Shown in pieces: positions 23,998-37,970 of a stretch of 64,000 nucleotides of DNA. The position numbers and the translations under genes were made by a program. Below the pieces are notes generated by a model that searched no databases, was not told where the DNA came from, and saw only the letters and a list, made by a program, of their open reading frames with translations. Each line of letters opens with the position of its first letter. Position 1 is the first letter of the stretch. The stretch covers positions 39,516,379-39,580,378 of the forward strand of contig NC_087067.1 of assembly GCF_963678635.1 (NCBI RefSeq), in the 5' to 3' direction. This stretch comes from Symsagittifera roscoffensis (Eukaryota > Xenacoelomorpha > Acoela > Convolutidae).

Positions 23998-24000
23998 TGA

Positions 24001-25320
24001 GCCATGCAACGGTCAATCGTACTGCTAGACAGGCGCCCACTACTAAACCGTCTTTTTGTACATACCAAAAATAATTGCATTCAAAGTGAACTTTACACAT
24101 AACCAAATTTAGTAATTTTTTCATAGTTTTGCAGATAAATCAGGAGTTTTGGTTTGCATCTCCACTCTGCTCATGACTATTTCATCAACCTCCTTGAGCG
24201 GAACTTTAGTGTATACACTCTTTGATCAAAAGAAGTTATGCTCTCATCAGATTCCAATTGTGTTTGCTCCTAGATCAACCTGCCCTTTTGAGTAATCGAT
24301 TCTATATTAGAGCCTTCAAGTTTTTGAAATTATTTTGCCTGTCTTTTCGCTACTTCATCCAGCTTCCCGTTAATCTTAACTTTAATCAAAGGCTCGTGAT
24401 TTGCGAGCCCTTTTTTATATAAAGTAGCTTTTTATTCATGCCTTTTTGAGTTTTTATGACAACACTTCCTCTCTTAATTGCTGTGCCTGCAATCAATCAT
24501 TTGATTTTTTTCATATAACTACCTAATCATTACAAAAAACCTACCTTCTCATGAAACGCCGTTGCCAGAATACCAACGTCCTACGAAAGTTTTCCGGCTT
24601 CTTTGACGCGTTTGTCAGAGGGCGTTGTTTCGCAGTCCTAGCATATCTCTTTGCAGCTTTATCAACCCCGCATATTTTTTCTCCATATGTTCTCTATAAC
24701 TTCAGACAAAACACTGTTAACATCCACAGGGAAAGAGTTTTGTTAGACTCATGTCGTACCGGTTGTTTTCGTCCAAAATTTAAGATTTTCTGCCTCACAG
24801 CCTCGTGCTCCCTCCATTTGGATAGAGCAAACCAATCATGTTAAACAGCCATTTCAAATGTCCGAGTACTCAAGAGAGTACCAAAAGACTCGCGCAGTCC
24901 CATTTCTGAAAGTATGTCCGAAAAAAAAGATTGATAGCCTCTACAAGGTAGAGGAAATTACAAAACGGCTAATTTTAATAATGTCTTTCGTGTTTTGAAA
25001 AGACGTGTTTCAAGCAATTGAAAAGAATGGGACGCAAACAAACCACTATATGAGCCCTTTAAAAACAAAAAAATTTCCAGCAAACACCGTTTTATTTCCA
25101 AGACGTTGGTCTCAAGGCTCAATCCAGCCCCTGAGTCATTTCGAGCGGACAAGAAAGTGGATAAATGCTAAGCTTGCTGAAGGCATTATAAAGGAAGGGA
25201 TAAAGATTGCTGCTTCGGATGGCGAAACTGCTCCTTTGAATTGATTAGTACAGAAAAGTTGTCGCCTATGTGAGCCAAATTTGCTGTCGAAGCAAAAACT
25301 ACGAACTGCGATAGGACTTC
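24001..25320. other. AT-rich intergenic stretch
   Basis: No gene recognised. Towards its right end (about 25,130-25,320) the plus strand may hold the start of the retroelement remnant annotated next. Confidence 0.35.
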
Positions 25321-25650
25321 CGTTAGGCTTTAGAATTTGCGAACTGCGAACAAGATATTTGCATATGCGGAAAAGACGTTACCGAAGATGGTTGGCATAA
25401 CCTTTCTTGCCTCAAAAAATTAACGAGACTCTCTAGGCAATCAAACCTGAATGCCATGAAACTGCAGAGTTTATCTTCAACTCACATTATCTCTGTATTA
25501 GATCCAGGATGCCTCTACAGGACCGACCAGAAGCAACCAGGCGGTTTGAAGATTGATTCATGGGATGTTGGTAAGCAGCTATTTGGGACACAACGGTAGT
25601 ATACTCCCTATCCCCCAGTATTGAGGTAACGTGACCTGTATCGAGTTTCT
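25321..25650 (+). mobile_element. Non-LTR retrotransposon RT C-terminal remnant, copy 1
   Basis: Plus-strand frames give ICICGKDVTEDGWHNLSC followed by SRQSNLNAM, LDPGCLYRTDQKQPGG and KIDSWDVGKQLF. This order (a CxCG...H...SC zinc-binding block, then a D-x-(K/R)-x-P-x-G segment and a W...G motif) recurs at the C-terminus of a non-LTR RT group widespread in marine invertebrates. A related copy lies at 26,690-26,935. It is a fragment with frame breaks. Confidence 0.55.
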
Positions 25651-26689
25651 TTTCAATCACAACCGCTCTATTCATATCTTTTTCATCTTCGTCACTTCCA
25701 AATCTGAAGTAATTCTAAGATTTTGACTGGATTATGCGATGAAAGGGCTCCTGACTGTGCCCTTGGATACTATAAATTTTTTAACCTTCTGGTTAAATTA
25801 AAAACAAAGCCTAATTTTTTTGAGCGTCAGTTAGCAGACCACTTAAGCTCGCTATTAGGTCTTAGCAGTAAAATCCAGCTCTTTCAAACAATTTTTTTCG
25901 AGATCCAATGTTACTTGGCATGCACAAAACATTGGCTTTATAGTGGTCCAATCAGCATACATTTGAACCTGACAAATAAAAGTGTGGAGATTTGAGCAAT
26001 CATATATCAGTTGCAAACTTCTTAAAATTAATAATTTGGCATAGAAGATTATTGAAGTTTTCAATACAAGACTATCAGTAGGAAAATTGGTAGAGACACT
26101 CATTTTGTTTGTTGTTGTAGATTTTCACTTAGCGCTGGTGAGATTCAGATTTTTTTAAAAAACTTGATTATTCCAAACTCTTTTTATTTTAGCATATGAT
26201 CCTTTTTGCAAGATGATTTTTGGGAGCAATACGTTCAACGGTTAGGAGTGCCACAAAAATATAGAAAGAAAAGAAGTTGCAACCAATTTCTTGCAAGCAG
26301 ATCTATCGGCAGCCATTCTGGATCGGGTGTTTTTCCCCTCGCCTACTAGATTTACCCGTTTTTCTAGCCTCAGCAATAGAATTAGAAGCTTTCTCAAGCA
26401 ATATTTTTGCTTTGGAGCACGAGGATAGAACATAGAATGACGCAATACACTTTGGTTTGATTCACCAAACGGTGGAGTAGCTCCGGAAAACAAAGTAGCT
26501 CAGGAGAACGGAGCCCATTTTTGATAACAAAAATTCTCCAATGGTCTAGAATCTACTGATGTAGAAAAAATCAAAACTCCCCAGGAATGCTTGAATGACA
26601 TCCCATGTAACAATTTAAGATTAGAATTGACAAATCAGCAACTTAGAGTTGCTAATGGACTTCTTTTAAATTCAAAGTTTTGTAAATAT

Positions 26690-26935
26690 CATGGATCCCT
26701 TTGCGGAAAAGACGTAACCGGAGATGGATAGCATGGTCTATCTTGTGTGAGAAGTGCAGAGAGAATCTGCAGGCTTTCAAATCCGAAAAAGCAAAGTTTC
26801 GCCTCCGCTCATCTCACTTCTGATTCAGAGCCGCGATATCTCCACAGGAGAGATCCGAAGCAAACAGACGTTTTGACGCTTGTCACATGGGGTACTGATA
26901 GGCATCTCTTATGGGCTTTTATGGTAATGGACTGA
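26690..26935 (+). mobile_element. Non-LTR retrotransposon RT C-terminal remnant, copy 2
   Basis: The plus strand gives LCGKDVTGDG, a stop, HGLSCVRSAERICRLSN, YLHRRDPKQTDVLTLVTWG and LLWAFMVMD, matching copy 1 in order and spacing. One stop codon interrupts it and the D-G-x-x-P-D-G segment has drifted. Confidence 0.55.
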
Positions 26936-29900
26936 CTAGCTCCATGTAGAATAAGCACTGGAACGGCGGAAGATCGCAAAACTGACAATTAGAGAAATTT
27001 AATTAAATGGATATATTTTTCAAGGAAAAGCCAGAAAATCAGGGTGCCTATATGCTATGAATGATAAAACTATTTTCGAAATTTTCTTATTTAGTATCGT
27101 TTTTTGAAAGACTCGTAGCCTCATTTTATATTAATTTTTTGAGTCTCTATCAACTCCGGTTTATGCTGTGCAGAGGTTAATTTTGTCAATCTGGTTCATT
27201 TGATTCGCAGTCATCCGAATCTTTCTTTTTTCATTCCTGTTTCCCTTTTCCCCTAAACTGTCAAATTTCCTTGAATTTTGGACTGAGTGAACAGACGAAG
27301 TAATTGTGTAGAACCTTTTCCAACATCGACCAAAACATGTTTTATGTGATTTAGTCATTTTTTCGCTGACGTAAATCAGAAAGTCAGTCTTGTGTTGGTA
27401 AGTGAAGTTACTTTGCCAATCCTTCATCCTTCCCCGAGTAAAAAAACTTTGGATTTTCCTTAATTGGCAGAGAATTATTTCTAGCATAAATAAAAATAAG
27501 TAATCAATAAAAGTAAAGAATGTTTGGGAATCAGTTCGATCAGGTTGAGAAAACTAACGCCTGCACAGAAGAAACCTAAGAAGGACCTCCTGAACTGATA
27601 TCAAGCTACTAGCCTATCAGATTCTTATTTTAATCTTTTCGAACAAAATTTGAATTTTGTTGATTGTATTATATCAAAAACCTTGCCAAGTACACAAACG
27701 TGTGTTGCAAGGGAGATTATCTGCTTATTAAAACTAGCTGCCTTGGGTTTCTCGGTACAAATGCTTAATGTTTTAGAAAAATAGCTTGAAAACAATCGGG
27801 CTAGGGACTAGAATGCTAAGTAGGATGCAATTAAGTGGAGGCAAAAATTTTAATGAAACAAATTTGAATGCTTAGAGAATCTGCCTGCCCTTTTCATCAA
27901 AAAACATGCCCCTCAGCTTTGAGTACTTTTTTACAACAAAAAATAACAAAAAATAACAACAATTCTTGTTGTTATTTTTTCTAAGCGAATCCGAAGAGAA
28001 ATTCTAAGCTTGTGTTTTGACAACTTTAATTTTAGTTTTCTGCACGAATTGATATTCAACCAATGCGATTCAAAAATATCTTGGTGAGCATTGAATCTTT
28101 TTATATCATTAGGTTCTTATTTTGAAATCAACCTCGTGCTCCTAATCAAAAAGCTGCTTAAGCTTGTTTTACATATGTTAAAAGCAAGTAAAGCTAGTGG
28201 GCGACTGAACGAAACACCCAAGCCATATTTGGCTGCCGGTAGAAGTACATGCAAATTTTGGTTATCATTCATTTTTACTTTTGTTAATTCACTTAGAGTT
28301 CCTAAAAACTCGATTGAACAGTCCAAAAACTTACAATGCAAAAAGAAGCTTTGGCTCGCTGTAGTAAAGTTTGGGGGCAAATTTTACTACTGTAGCTCGT
28401 TGGGGGCAAAAACCAAAATGTGCATCCAGGTTTTTGATAACTTGCAAACTTTTTTTCCAGTTTAAGTTAGGTTTCCTTAAGCAGTTCATTGCACTACGAT
28501 TTCCGTTTAAGGGAGCCTATGATTACAGTTTCATCCTAGGATTTGATTTTTTTAAAGTGATCTATGATTTTGTTGAACTGTGTTCTTATGGTCACTCATA
28601 CTGCATTGCTTATTTTTTCAGCGCTTTTAGGTCAACAGAAACATTGTTTTTTTTTCAACTGTATCATGTTTTTCACGACACTGGGCACTATCCTAAAATC
28701 GTCGGTTACGTTTTTATCATCTAAAAACAAAACAAAACCTTGGATTCAGGCTTTTTTCTACTAGCGTAATGAGGGTTGGAGCATCGGGCCATCTTGTTTG
28801 GTTCTGTCCTCCGACATAATGATGGAATTTCTCGCTACACTTTTAGCTCAATGAGTAGTTTTGTACAAGTCAGGGCGGTTCGAAAAGACCTGATTCAAGA
28901 TTGTTATGATTAACAAGCCTTGAACACAAACTCATCACGTGCATTTTCTGTTCTTGTCTTTTTCCAACTAAAAACTTTCTGTTTTTGTCCTTGGTTTTTT
29001 TCAACTATCATATGCAGCTGAATATTTTCTTTGTCCTCATTAACTAAAATGGGCGGCCTTAAAAAAGCAAGGCAAAATTCGATGAGCCAAAAAAATCAAG
29101 TCCAACTTTTCAATAACTACAGAAATTGACAACTGATTCCGAAACTAGGTTGAAAAAAAGTTTTGGACAAAAATAACACAAAAATGTCCTGTTTTGCCTA
29201 ATTGACTTCGTAGAGCTCAAAAAAATAAGCGAAACACTTGATGATGGGTTTTCAATGTGGCCCAGTATGTTTCGACATCATCAGCAATTCGAATAAATGA
29301 AAGAACTTTGCAAAAAACAGTGAGTAGTCTTAGTGGTTGAAAAAACTCAGATTTGGTTCCAAAACCTATTTTATTGCTTCTTCTATAGTTTTTCAATTCT
29401 TGTCAAATCATTTTTCAAGAGGCTTGAGCAAGTTAGACGAAAAGATAACAACGGTAACTCCAACGATTTGCACAGGCCAATGATGCTTTCAACTCTATAG
29501 TACAAACGCATTAAGTTACTTTGTTTCCTTTCAAAAATCTTGAAATAAATCTCCCGGTTTCTATACTTAGCTGTAGAAGTTTTATTTCCACGGAATTCAG
29601 TTTTGGTGCTTTTTCGTCCGCTCATTGCATCTTAGTCAGTTTGAACCAATGTTCCACTGCTTTTACGCCATTCCGCTCAGACTCAGTTTTTAGTCCACTC
29701 GCTGAAAGTTTGAGGTCGGCAGCGAAGTTATAAGGGCCGCAGAATTTCAACAAATCAGGCAAATCAATTAAGAAGACGCAAAAAACAGAGGACCGAGTAG
29801 AGAAGCTTGGGATCTCCCTTAATAATATCTCATCTACAATTTTGATGAATAATTTTTGACATGTACATAATGCTTTTTAGGTAATGAAAAATCAGATCTG

Positions 29901-32900
29901 AAACATCCCTCTAGCCCAATATCACTTTTGAGATCTTGTACATGCGCTAGTCTTTGTTTTTCATAATAGCCACATAAATATGGGCTGGAACAGTTTTTCA
30001 CAAATCCAGAGTTTAGCCATGAGCTCGAATAATGCTGGGTCACACAATTTTCAGAAATTTTGCTCATTACAGATTACAGTGATAACAGTGACGGCAGTTT
30101 TCACTGTTCATTTGTCATTTTTCAAAAAGATTGTTGATGCAGTTATTACTTTCCAGAGGCCTGGAATTTTGCTTACTCTCATGATAATTTTAAGTACTGT
30201 GGAAATTGGTTGACGTTCTGCTAAGCCTTTTTGTGAAAAGCGATTTTGCCGTGTCAAGGTTAGTTAGATTTTCATTTATGCACAAATAAGATTTAGCGAA
30301 ATTTTCAAAGTTGGATTTTTCCTCTTGGTCTTGATGAAGTTGAGCCGACTTTTCGGGAAAAAAAAACAGAAAAAATATAATTGAGAAGATAAATACTATC
30401 ATCATTTGAGAATCATTTCTTGCTGTCCGCATTGTTCTGTGTAAGGACTCTAATAATGTGAGATACTTTGAGATGTTTTAAAATCAAGTTAACGTTTCAT
30501 GTTGACATCATGGCTTTTTGGTATTTTATTCTGTCCTCTTCTACTGCAACATTCACAATTTTTTCGTTTTTAGCTAATTTGTTTGTTTCAGTCTTCCTTC
30601 TAGTAATCTTCCTTCTAGTTTTCTATCATTTGCAAACCTGGAAACTTGAAATAATGCAAAAATCGATTGTTCTGAAAGTTTTATAATTACAACTGCAACT
30701 CGAACAATCAAACTTGCGACAAAAAAGAGAAACTTAATGACCATTCTACTTGTGTTGAGTGTGTACCTTGTAAAAAAACCTTGAAAAGACTCTATTTTGA
30801 GTTTTTTTGTGGAGAAAAGTTAGCAATTAAGATCAACATAAGTGGACGCTCCTCTACGCTTCATTGGAGAAACGTTTTCCTGGTCATGGTAGGTTTGTCA
30901 AAACTGAATCGCAATTGGGGGTCGAATCATTCTAGGGCTGTTAAATAACCGACACACGAGAAGAGCTAATACTGTTACGATAAGGAGGATGGTTGAGTGG
31001 CTTAATTGGGGCTTGGTTCTTTTGTGTGATTGGTTGAGAGTGAAGGGAGGACCACATCATTTACAGACTCTCGCTGAATTTGATTGGTTGCAGGAAATAG
31101 GCTGGTTGCATCATGTGGTGGTAAAGAGAAGGTGCGCGAGGGAAAAAAGAAAATTTCATTTTTTTCCCTAATATCCTGTTTGTAGTATTTGTATGTTTTG
31201 TTTCGTAAAATGAGATTTGCGTAGTATCATTTTTTTGCCGCTTATTTTCGTATTTTGGGAACTCGTTCGTTAAAGAGTACTCGGTATCGACATTAAATGA
31301 ATCTGAAAGTGTGAGTTTTGAGTATTGATAAAAATTAAAACTACTTGAACATGAACTCTTGACCACAAAAATTCTTAAAAGTCCGAACTTTCAAAAACAA
31401 AAACTGAAAAACTGAGATATCTCGTCTGTTATTTGTTTAATTGTTTCCATATATTACGCGATATTGCACTGATTTCTCAACGTTCATGCAATGAAATACA
31501 AGAGTTTTTTGAGTTTCTGAAAACTACAATTTTTGGGGGTATGATGGCAAAACTTCATAAAAAATTACTTTGAAAAAATCGGGGACAAAAGAGAGGGTTT
31601 TTGAGGGAACATAAATTGGGTGATAATTTTGCTGAGGATACAATCCCAAGCAGACATCCACAAAAAAAACCTTAAGTCAGAAAGCACAACTTGAAGGCAT
31701 ATTCAAATAAAACTAATTAAACGATTAAATCTTTAAAACTTTAGTTACATCGGTTTAGGGAGAAGCCGATCATTTGCGTTCTAATAGTGATTGATCTGAT
31801 CAACTCAAATGTACAGAATTGCAAGGAAACCTTTTGACACTGGCTCGCGGAAAACAATACATGGTTGCAGGACAGATGGCTCATCAGAAAAACCTGGCAC
31901 AAAGATGAGCATACTGGACGGAAACATTGGGAAAGACAAAATGAAAAACTGTCCTATACATACGGTGATCGATATTTTTATTTCACTTTCAAGAAAAATG
32001 AGGAGTGGTATCGTTGCAGAATGCTTAACGGAAAGTTCATCTTACATAATTTAAAACAAGCAAGTCGAGGTTCTTTTTTAATAGTTTTCGAGATCTGTAT
32101 GTCAATCTCCCCAAAAAAGAGCCAATTGGCCTCAAACTGAAATGTTGCATGACGCAATTATTTCTTTATTTGAAATATGTCATCATATCAAAGTATTAGA
32201 ACATGCCACGCCGAAACTTTTTCGTTTCAGACTGTTTCTTAGTTTGAGCTGCTTTGAATTTGAAAGAAGTGGCAAAAAAAAATCTTAAGTCTGCCTGCGG
32301 TAGAAATATGAGTAATTTTTGTCATAAATGACTTATGTTTTTGTTTTTAAATGAAAGATGAGTTTGAAACGAAGGTTTAACGTGTACACTTTTTTTTCAT
32401 TTTTTTTGCATCTCACAAATATCAAAACGAGCACAAAAGTTTTATTATCCGTTTTTGGCTATTCAGATTTTTATACGGGACAACATGTTGACTAGAAATA
32501 AGTAATTTATAGCGCAGTCAGGTCATGATCAAAATATTTGACGAGACGAAAACGCAAAAGTGAGATACCGAGTACCGAAATCATGAAATGCGATTCAGAC
32601 ACAAGAATGAAAGACAGCGAATAAATACTAGAGATGTACTACAAAGAAAAGTCCCAAGTAATGAAGCTGACACTGAAGCTGACGTGCAGTAAGGCTGAAA
32701 ACAATTTTTATCCAAGTTTGAGGTCTGAGAAAAAAGGCGCAAAGACAAATTCCGCAGCGAAAGCCAAACATCGACATACAGACATTGTCAAACATTGACC
32801 TATGGTCGAAAATGGAAGATAATTTCGTCAGTGAAAAAATCATATTGTTTGAGCAATATAAATTTTTATCTAGAGTCCAGAAATCAACGGATTGTGCGAA

Positions 32901-32970
32901 CAATTCCATGCAAGACAGAAGCCTCCACAGCACACTGCGTTGACAAAACGAACGAATGGGTGCGAGATAT
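26936..32970. other. AT-rich intergenic stretch without recognisable gene
   Basis: Only short, non-homologous open frames. A minus-strand frame at about 28,200-28,290 (LLPAAKYGLGVSFSRPLALL) loosely resembles RT C-terminal sequence but is too short to call. I see no RNA gene. Confidence 0.35.
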
Positions 32971-33910
32971 TTTCATGGCGCAAATGTTAAATTAGAAAAT
33001 CTCTTAAGAATTATTAGAAGAAACGGCAACAACGACTACGCGAAACACAAAAAAATGAACAAAGCATAGTATAACAGTGAAAAACAACAGTCAGCAACAC
33101 TTCAGCTCATCCGGAAATCGAGTCAATGTCAAACAAGAACCAGTTGGTTTCATAGACCAACAGAACAACACGTCAAAACTCTGAAGAAGCAGGGGACGAG
33201 ATGTCATTTCAGAATTCCAAAGCAGAAATTAAAATAAAACAAGGTCAGCAAAGGTCATCGGGCAATCAAAACCAGCGGCAAAGCAAGCAACGCCGCGAAT
33301 GCGGGAACATATTCTCAGTTGCACATCAGCAAACATTGACCGCAAAAGTCAAACAATCCCCCCGTCCAAACATAACAAGCTGACAAAAAACCTGAAAAAT
33401 GGACAGAAGGCGTCCCAAAACTAAAAGGCGTGATTTATTTACGATACCAGCGTCGTCAAATTAAGATTCCGAGGTCTAACCGTTATCATCGGAAATCGAA
33501 GTGATACCGGAAACAGCTAAAAAAAGCGAGATATCAACAAAATACCACCACTCCTATGGGGCAAAAGCATTATGAGAAGGGCGAGCAGACCAATTGAAAG
33601 TAAAGGCCTGCCTAGTGTTTTTGCTAAACTGGAATCCAGTAGACAAGAGAAAACACAGGAAGCAGAAAACAGTCAAGAGAATACACAGTTGACAGGACCT
33701 ATAATGGGTGAAAGCAACGCAAGCCAGCAGTTACCGGTGCCAGAAACCAATCACGGGGCTCAGAGCAAAACAAAAAATGCCCAATGAACAAGCAAACAAA
33801 CAAGGTAATGACGACGACCCGAAAAAAATCAATACAAAGACGACGACCCAAAGAAAAATCTTCCAAGAGGGAAAGTAGTGAATAAAAGAGGATAAAAAAC
33901 TCCGTAGTTA
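32971..33910 (+). other. A/C-rich island with short Ser/Gln/Asn/Lys-rich frames
   Basis: The plus strand changes composition sharply here, becoming A- and C-rich. Several open frames of 60-71 codons (33,201-33,383; 33,572-33,787) encode Gln/Ser/Lys-rich peptides such as QNQRQSKQRRECGN and QEAENSQENTQLTGPIMG. They are in different frames without clear splice sites between them. It may be a decayed retroelement 5' region or exons of an unrecognised disordered protein. Confidence 0.3.
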
Positions 33911-33974
33911 AAACTGTTTGGAATCAGCAAAAATTGAGCGTGGCCGGGGAGTTTATATTGATTAAGAAATGGCC

Positions 33975-34078
33975 GGGAGATCTGTGTTTAAACATTTTAA
34001 TATATTTATATCATTATTACATGTTATATATCTGTGTTTATATATTTTTATATACTTTTATCATAAATACATGTTACC
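33975..34078. repeat. Two-copy ~48-bp tandem repeat
   Basis: ATCTGTGTTTAAACATTTTAATATATTT and ATCTGTGTTTATATATTTTTATATACTT lead two adjacent units that both end in ACATGTTA. Diverged slippage product. Confidence 0.6.
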
Positions 34079-36980
34079 CACTGGTTGCGACAACCTGTTT
34101 GCCCAAGTAACTCAAAGTAACTAAATAAACTACTTTGATTTTCAAAATTTGATTTTTAAGTTTAATCCAAAACTTGAGTGAAATTTCGAGCTCAAGAAAA
34201 ATCTCTATCACATAGTAATATTTTTACTGCAAACCAGAGGTTCCAGGCAGCATTTCGAATTTTTGATATCTAAAAGCTGTTGTGGTTAAAATGCAGTTTT
34301 TTTGAAAGTGCAGTTTTGTACATTCGTTTCCTAAGTTCAATTTGGCAGCTTTTTTGACGCGAACAGAAGATAAATATAATTTCGCTCTAGCTATTTAAAT
34401 TTTTTTCAAGATGTATAAAAATGTATGAAATGATTTCAACAGTGAGATTGAATTTGGTTAAAATATTGTTTATAAAAATTGGTTGTATTGATCCTAAATT
34501 TAGACATATTATATTCATGCCAAAACTATGATCGCTAATATGTTTTATTACCAGACTGCGCTCAACGTTTTTGGTTAATTTGTAAGTCTATTTTGGACAA
34601 ATTTTTAAAACTTCAGAGCAAGTTTGTTCACTGTAAAATAGATAGTTGCGAATAACATAATTCGGAAATTTTTTCACGTTGTCACACAACATATCCGCTT
34701 GTTTCCGAAAACCACTAGTAAGCTTTGTGCAAATATTAGGGCACTCGCCGGTTGTTTATGAATTCAAAAAATAAGACTAAAGCTCTTAAATATTTGCCAA
34801 TTTCTTTTTAATAATGACCGTGCATCGGGGAATGGCAAAGGTTTCATTCTAGGAAAGGAATGCCAAAAAAGTTTTCAGCTGAATTTGATTTTTTTTCAAT
34901 GCTTGTTTAACATAGCGCTGGAGACCAAACAGCTCTAAATTTGCTGGTTCGGATCTCGTGAAGCAACAAACTATTAATAAGGATAAATTTCGATTGTTTT
35001 TTGTCGCACTGAAAAAATTTTCGGGAAAACTATTTGCAGCTCGAACTGCACTGGGATATCCTCTAAAATGAAAAATTGTAAAAGCTAAAAAATTCCATCA
35101 AAAAATTACTCTCAATTCATATGTACTCATTTCTTGTCTATTTTGTCATTGTTACTCTGTTGATTTTTGTATCGGTTATTCATATGCTTTAAGAAAAATG
35201 AATAGTTGAAAATGTTCGAAATTCTTAATAAATTCTTTTCGACAGATCCTCATTTTATGACAAAATCTCCATGACATTATTTTCCTACAAAAAGCCCCTG
35301 ACACGCCCATTGTTATGGACCCTGAATTCTTTCACAAAGAGGCTTTAGCCTTGTGTAATTTCTGTTGAGCAACACATGTCTAACGCCTTCCGCCACTTTT
35401 GGAGGCTATTTCTAATTGAAACCATAAATCAAGCGCCACAAAAGGATTATAACTTAATTCAATCCCGCTCTACCTGTCGAATGCTTGTTCAAAGTATGTA
35501 CACAGGAAATTAAAATGCCAAAATACAATTAAGATTAGGCCTACAATTAATTTCTTGTATTTTGCTCAATTTAGTTGGAGAAGTTTTTGTTTTCCTTGTT
35601 TACTTAAGTTTTTCTGTTTGTAGGTTTTTGAAAACTTTTGGCTCTTAAACTTTTTGGTTGGTTTGAAGCAAATTGAAATCAATTCATGACATTTTCTTCG
35701 TTTTTTTTCTGTCTTTTTTGCAGACAGGAATTATTTTTTTTCAGAATCATGAAAACCTGCCGCGCAATTTAGTATGTAAATTCATGCCATTCGGTTGGTG
35801 AAAAGAGTTAGTGTGTTGTGAATAAATTTAGCGTGTATGCGATTTAAATTTGAGCTACACCTTGCGCGAGATTGTTAGTTCGAATTAGAGCCCCAAAGAG
35901 GTTTAAAGTTGGTGGAAAAATAATGAGCTAGGGATGGGGTAAGAATCTTACACCCAAGATGAAAAGAAGACAGAAAATAAAGCAGGGAGAGTGGTCGTTT
36001 GACCGTATTATACAACCAGGCGCTGAACGACTTTTTGATAGTGCCGGCAACAAATTCAGATTACCAAGCGAGCTGAAGTTTATCTTCACTCATTCGTGCA
36101 GCTTTTCACACGCCAAACAAAAAGCCTCTCAAATTTTTGTCAAAAAGACAGTTGCCTTTTGTTTACCTCGAGCAATCAGTAAATTGATTATTTACAACTA
36201 GTAAATACCAAAAACAAACAAAATATATTCCTCAATCGCCGAAGCTGTAATACCTTTTCTTTTTTTGCTGAAAAACAATTAAAAAGGGAAAATATATTGG
36301 AAAATAACAAAAAGTGGTTTCTGTTGGTCGAAATTCACTTAATGAGCCTGCTTTATTTTTTGAAGTGGCTATATCTATATCAAGCGTGATGGAAAAATCA
36401 GAGTCTAAATTGAGTGAAATTGTCCACTTTTTATTTACTGCTCCCTTTTATGTAAAATAGAGATTTTTCCCCACTTCATTGATTACACCGTTCCATTAAA
36501 GTGAATCGCAACTTGTAATGGCAAATTCTTACCAAACTTTTCAATTCTGCTCCCCAATTTCTCAGCCCAGGGGAATTTTACCAAAAAAGAGATAAGCTGA
36601 TATTTAAATTGAATATACACTTGAGAAGTTCTGCAATAACTTCTAACCCCGTTCATATATATATTTTTAAAAAGTCCTGACGTAGTTTACATTTTTTTGC
36701 TATATTGAGAATCGCTTGATTTGAATTGGAAAAAAGTTTCAGGCGCTAGTCACAGTAGAAAGATTATTTTTTTGTAATTAAAATTTAAACTTATTTCCTT
36801 TGTTACTAACCAAAAATTCAAACCTTTATTTGAAAGTTATGCCCATCAAAATTAGCACCCACAAAAATTAAGATATTTCGTTTTTAATTACGTGTGTATA
36901 AATTACTGGGCGAAAAGGATTGCCCAAGGAGCTTGAGTCTGTTCATCTCAATTCTTTCTTTGTATGCATTCCTTTTGCGT
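34079..36980. other. AT-rich intergenic stretch
   Basis: Nothing recognisable on either strand. The frame at 35,959-36,201 has no known relative and no splice context. Confidence 0.35.
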
Positions 36981-36987
36981 TTGTGCA

Positions 36988-37150
36988 GGTGCGTATCCAG
37001 GATTCTCTCGAGTGAGGGGAGGGGGGGGGGGGGGGTTATGTTGGAAAGTTTTGCAAAATTTTATCAATTTTTTTTGTGGAAACGTTGATTGAATAGTCAG
37101 GGGGTCGAATTCCTGAGGCTGAGGTGGCGTCCCGCATAAATCCACCACTG
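36988..37150. mobile_element. Short dispersed element with a G tract
   Basis: CAGGTGCGTATCCAGGATTC leads into a run of more than 15 G; the right part has GGGGGTCGAATTCCTGAGGCTG and CATAAATCCACCACTG. Similar pieces occur at 15,617-15,660 (left part), 45,480-45,575 and 56,405-56,475 (right part). The ends are weakly inverted (CAGGTGCGTATCC versus CAGTGGTGGATTT), suggesting a small DNA transposon; no matching 8-bp target duplication is visible. Confidence 0.5.
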
Positions 37151-37970
37151 ATTTATGTCCAAATTTGAATGATTATCATACTTTAAACTTTGTTAATTAT
37201 GAAATGTTATGATAAGGAACTGATTTTAAGGTTTCAATTTTTCGACCTGTGCGAGACATGTTTCGTCAATTGGCCAACCCAATTATTAAAGTTTAAACAA
37301 TAAATAGTCTGAAGCCCAACGACAAACCAGGGAAAAGTTCGTCATAAATTCACACTTACAGCTTTTTGGAGGAGATTTACAGTTAGGGGGCGATAAATAG
37401 TTTTGTAAATATGCTATTAATTCTACGGCAGCACCTGAAGTTAGGTGATTCAGAAAGAGCATAAAGACAGAGCGCAAACTGCAGATAAAACTAAGAGCAT
37501 ACAATTCCAAAAACAGAATAGCAAAACTAAAAATTACTCATATGAATAATTTTCTGGGTTATCAGCCGTCAAATTTATTCCGCGGACATTTTCGCCCAGC
37601 GCGAAGATAAGAAACTCATTTTTTTTTCATGTTTTTTTTTCAATTTTCAAGATTAACCATGAATGATGTTTGACCAGGTTTTGCCCTCGATTCTTTTTTT
37701 CAAAATTTGAGGGTTGAAGAAATATTGTTCATGACTTGTTTGAAACACACTTAGAAAAGCATGTAATTTTTAATAAACAGGTTTTCGGTTTAGTAACTTC
37801 TTGGTTGAAACTAGCTCCTATTTATTTTGGGCTGTGATTGGAAATAAGGAAATGAGATTTGTAAATTGCAGATTTGAAAGCTGGAGTAAGTTACCGTAAT
37901 CTTTTTGATCTTTCCCGGATTATGATTTCTCGGCACCTTGGCTAGAAAAGTTGAGCTTATCTGATTTCCG

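Larger units (their letters stand above)
18490..24000 (+). mobile_element. Decayed Ty3/gypsy-like LTR retrotransposon
   Basis: Two diverged direct repeats flank this element: about 18,580-18,778 and 23,795-23,997 align through TCATTTTGA, GATTATATACCAG/GATTAGATACCGG, CGCTTCATTT/TGCTTCATTT and ATACTGTACATAACC/ATACTGTATATAAC. The 3' LTR probably starts further left, near 23,500. Inside are a gag-like region (about 18,830-19,710) with a zinc-knuckle-like CMKC...GHLNVCPAKD, and an RT remnant at about 20,770-21,070 with LTGFYGLHDMP, CYLDDLLVVSKGS and EGLGFKI, the usual Ty3/gypsy order. Stop codons and frameshifts interrupt both. I do not recognise integrase or RNase H. The 3' third holds the ~180-bp repeat listed separately. 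Confidence 0.8.

Noticed and set aside
24551-24844. 97-codon plus-strand frame with a Cys-rich look
   Set aside because: No family, no splice context; composition as expected for random AT-rich DNA.
27950-27985. Possible terminator hairpin AACAACAATTCTTGTTGTTATT
   Set aside because: A short AT-rich inverted repeat in intergenic eukaryotic DNA with no gene ending nearby; bacterial-type termination does not apply.
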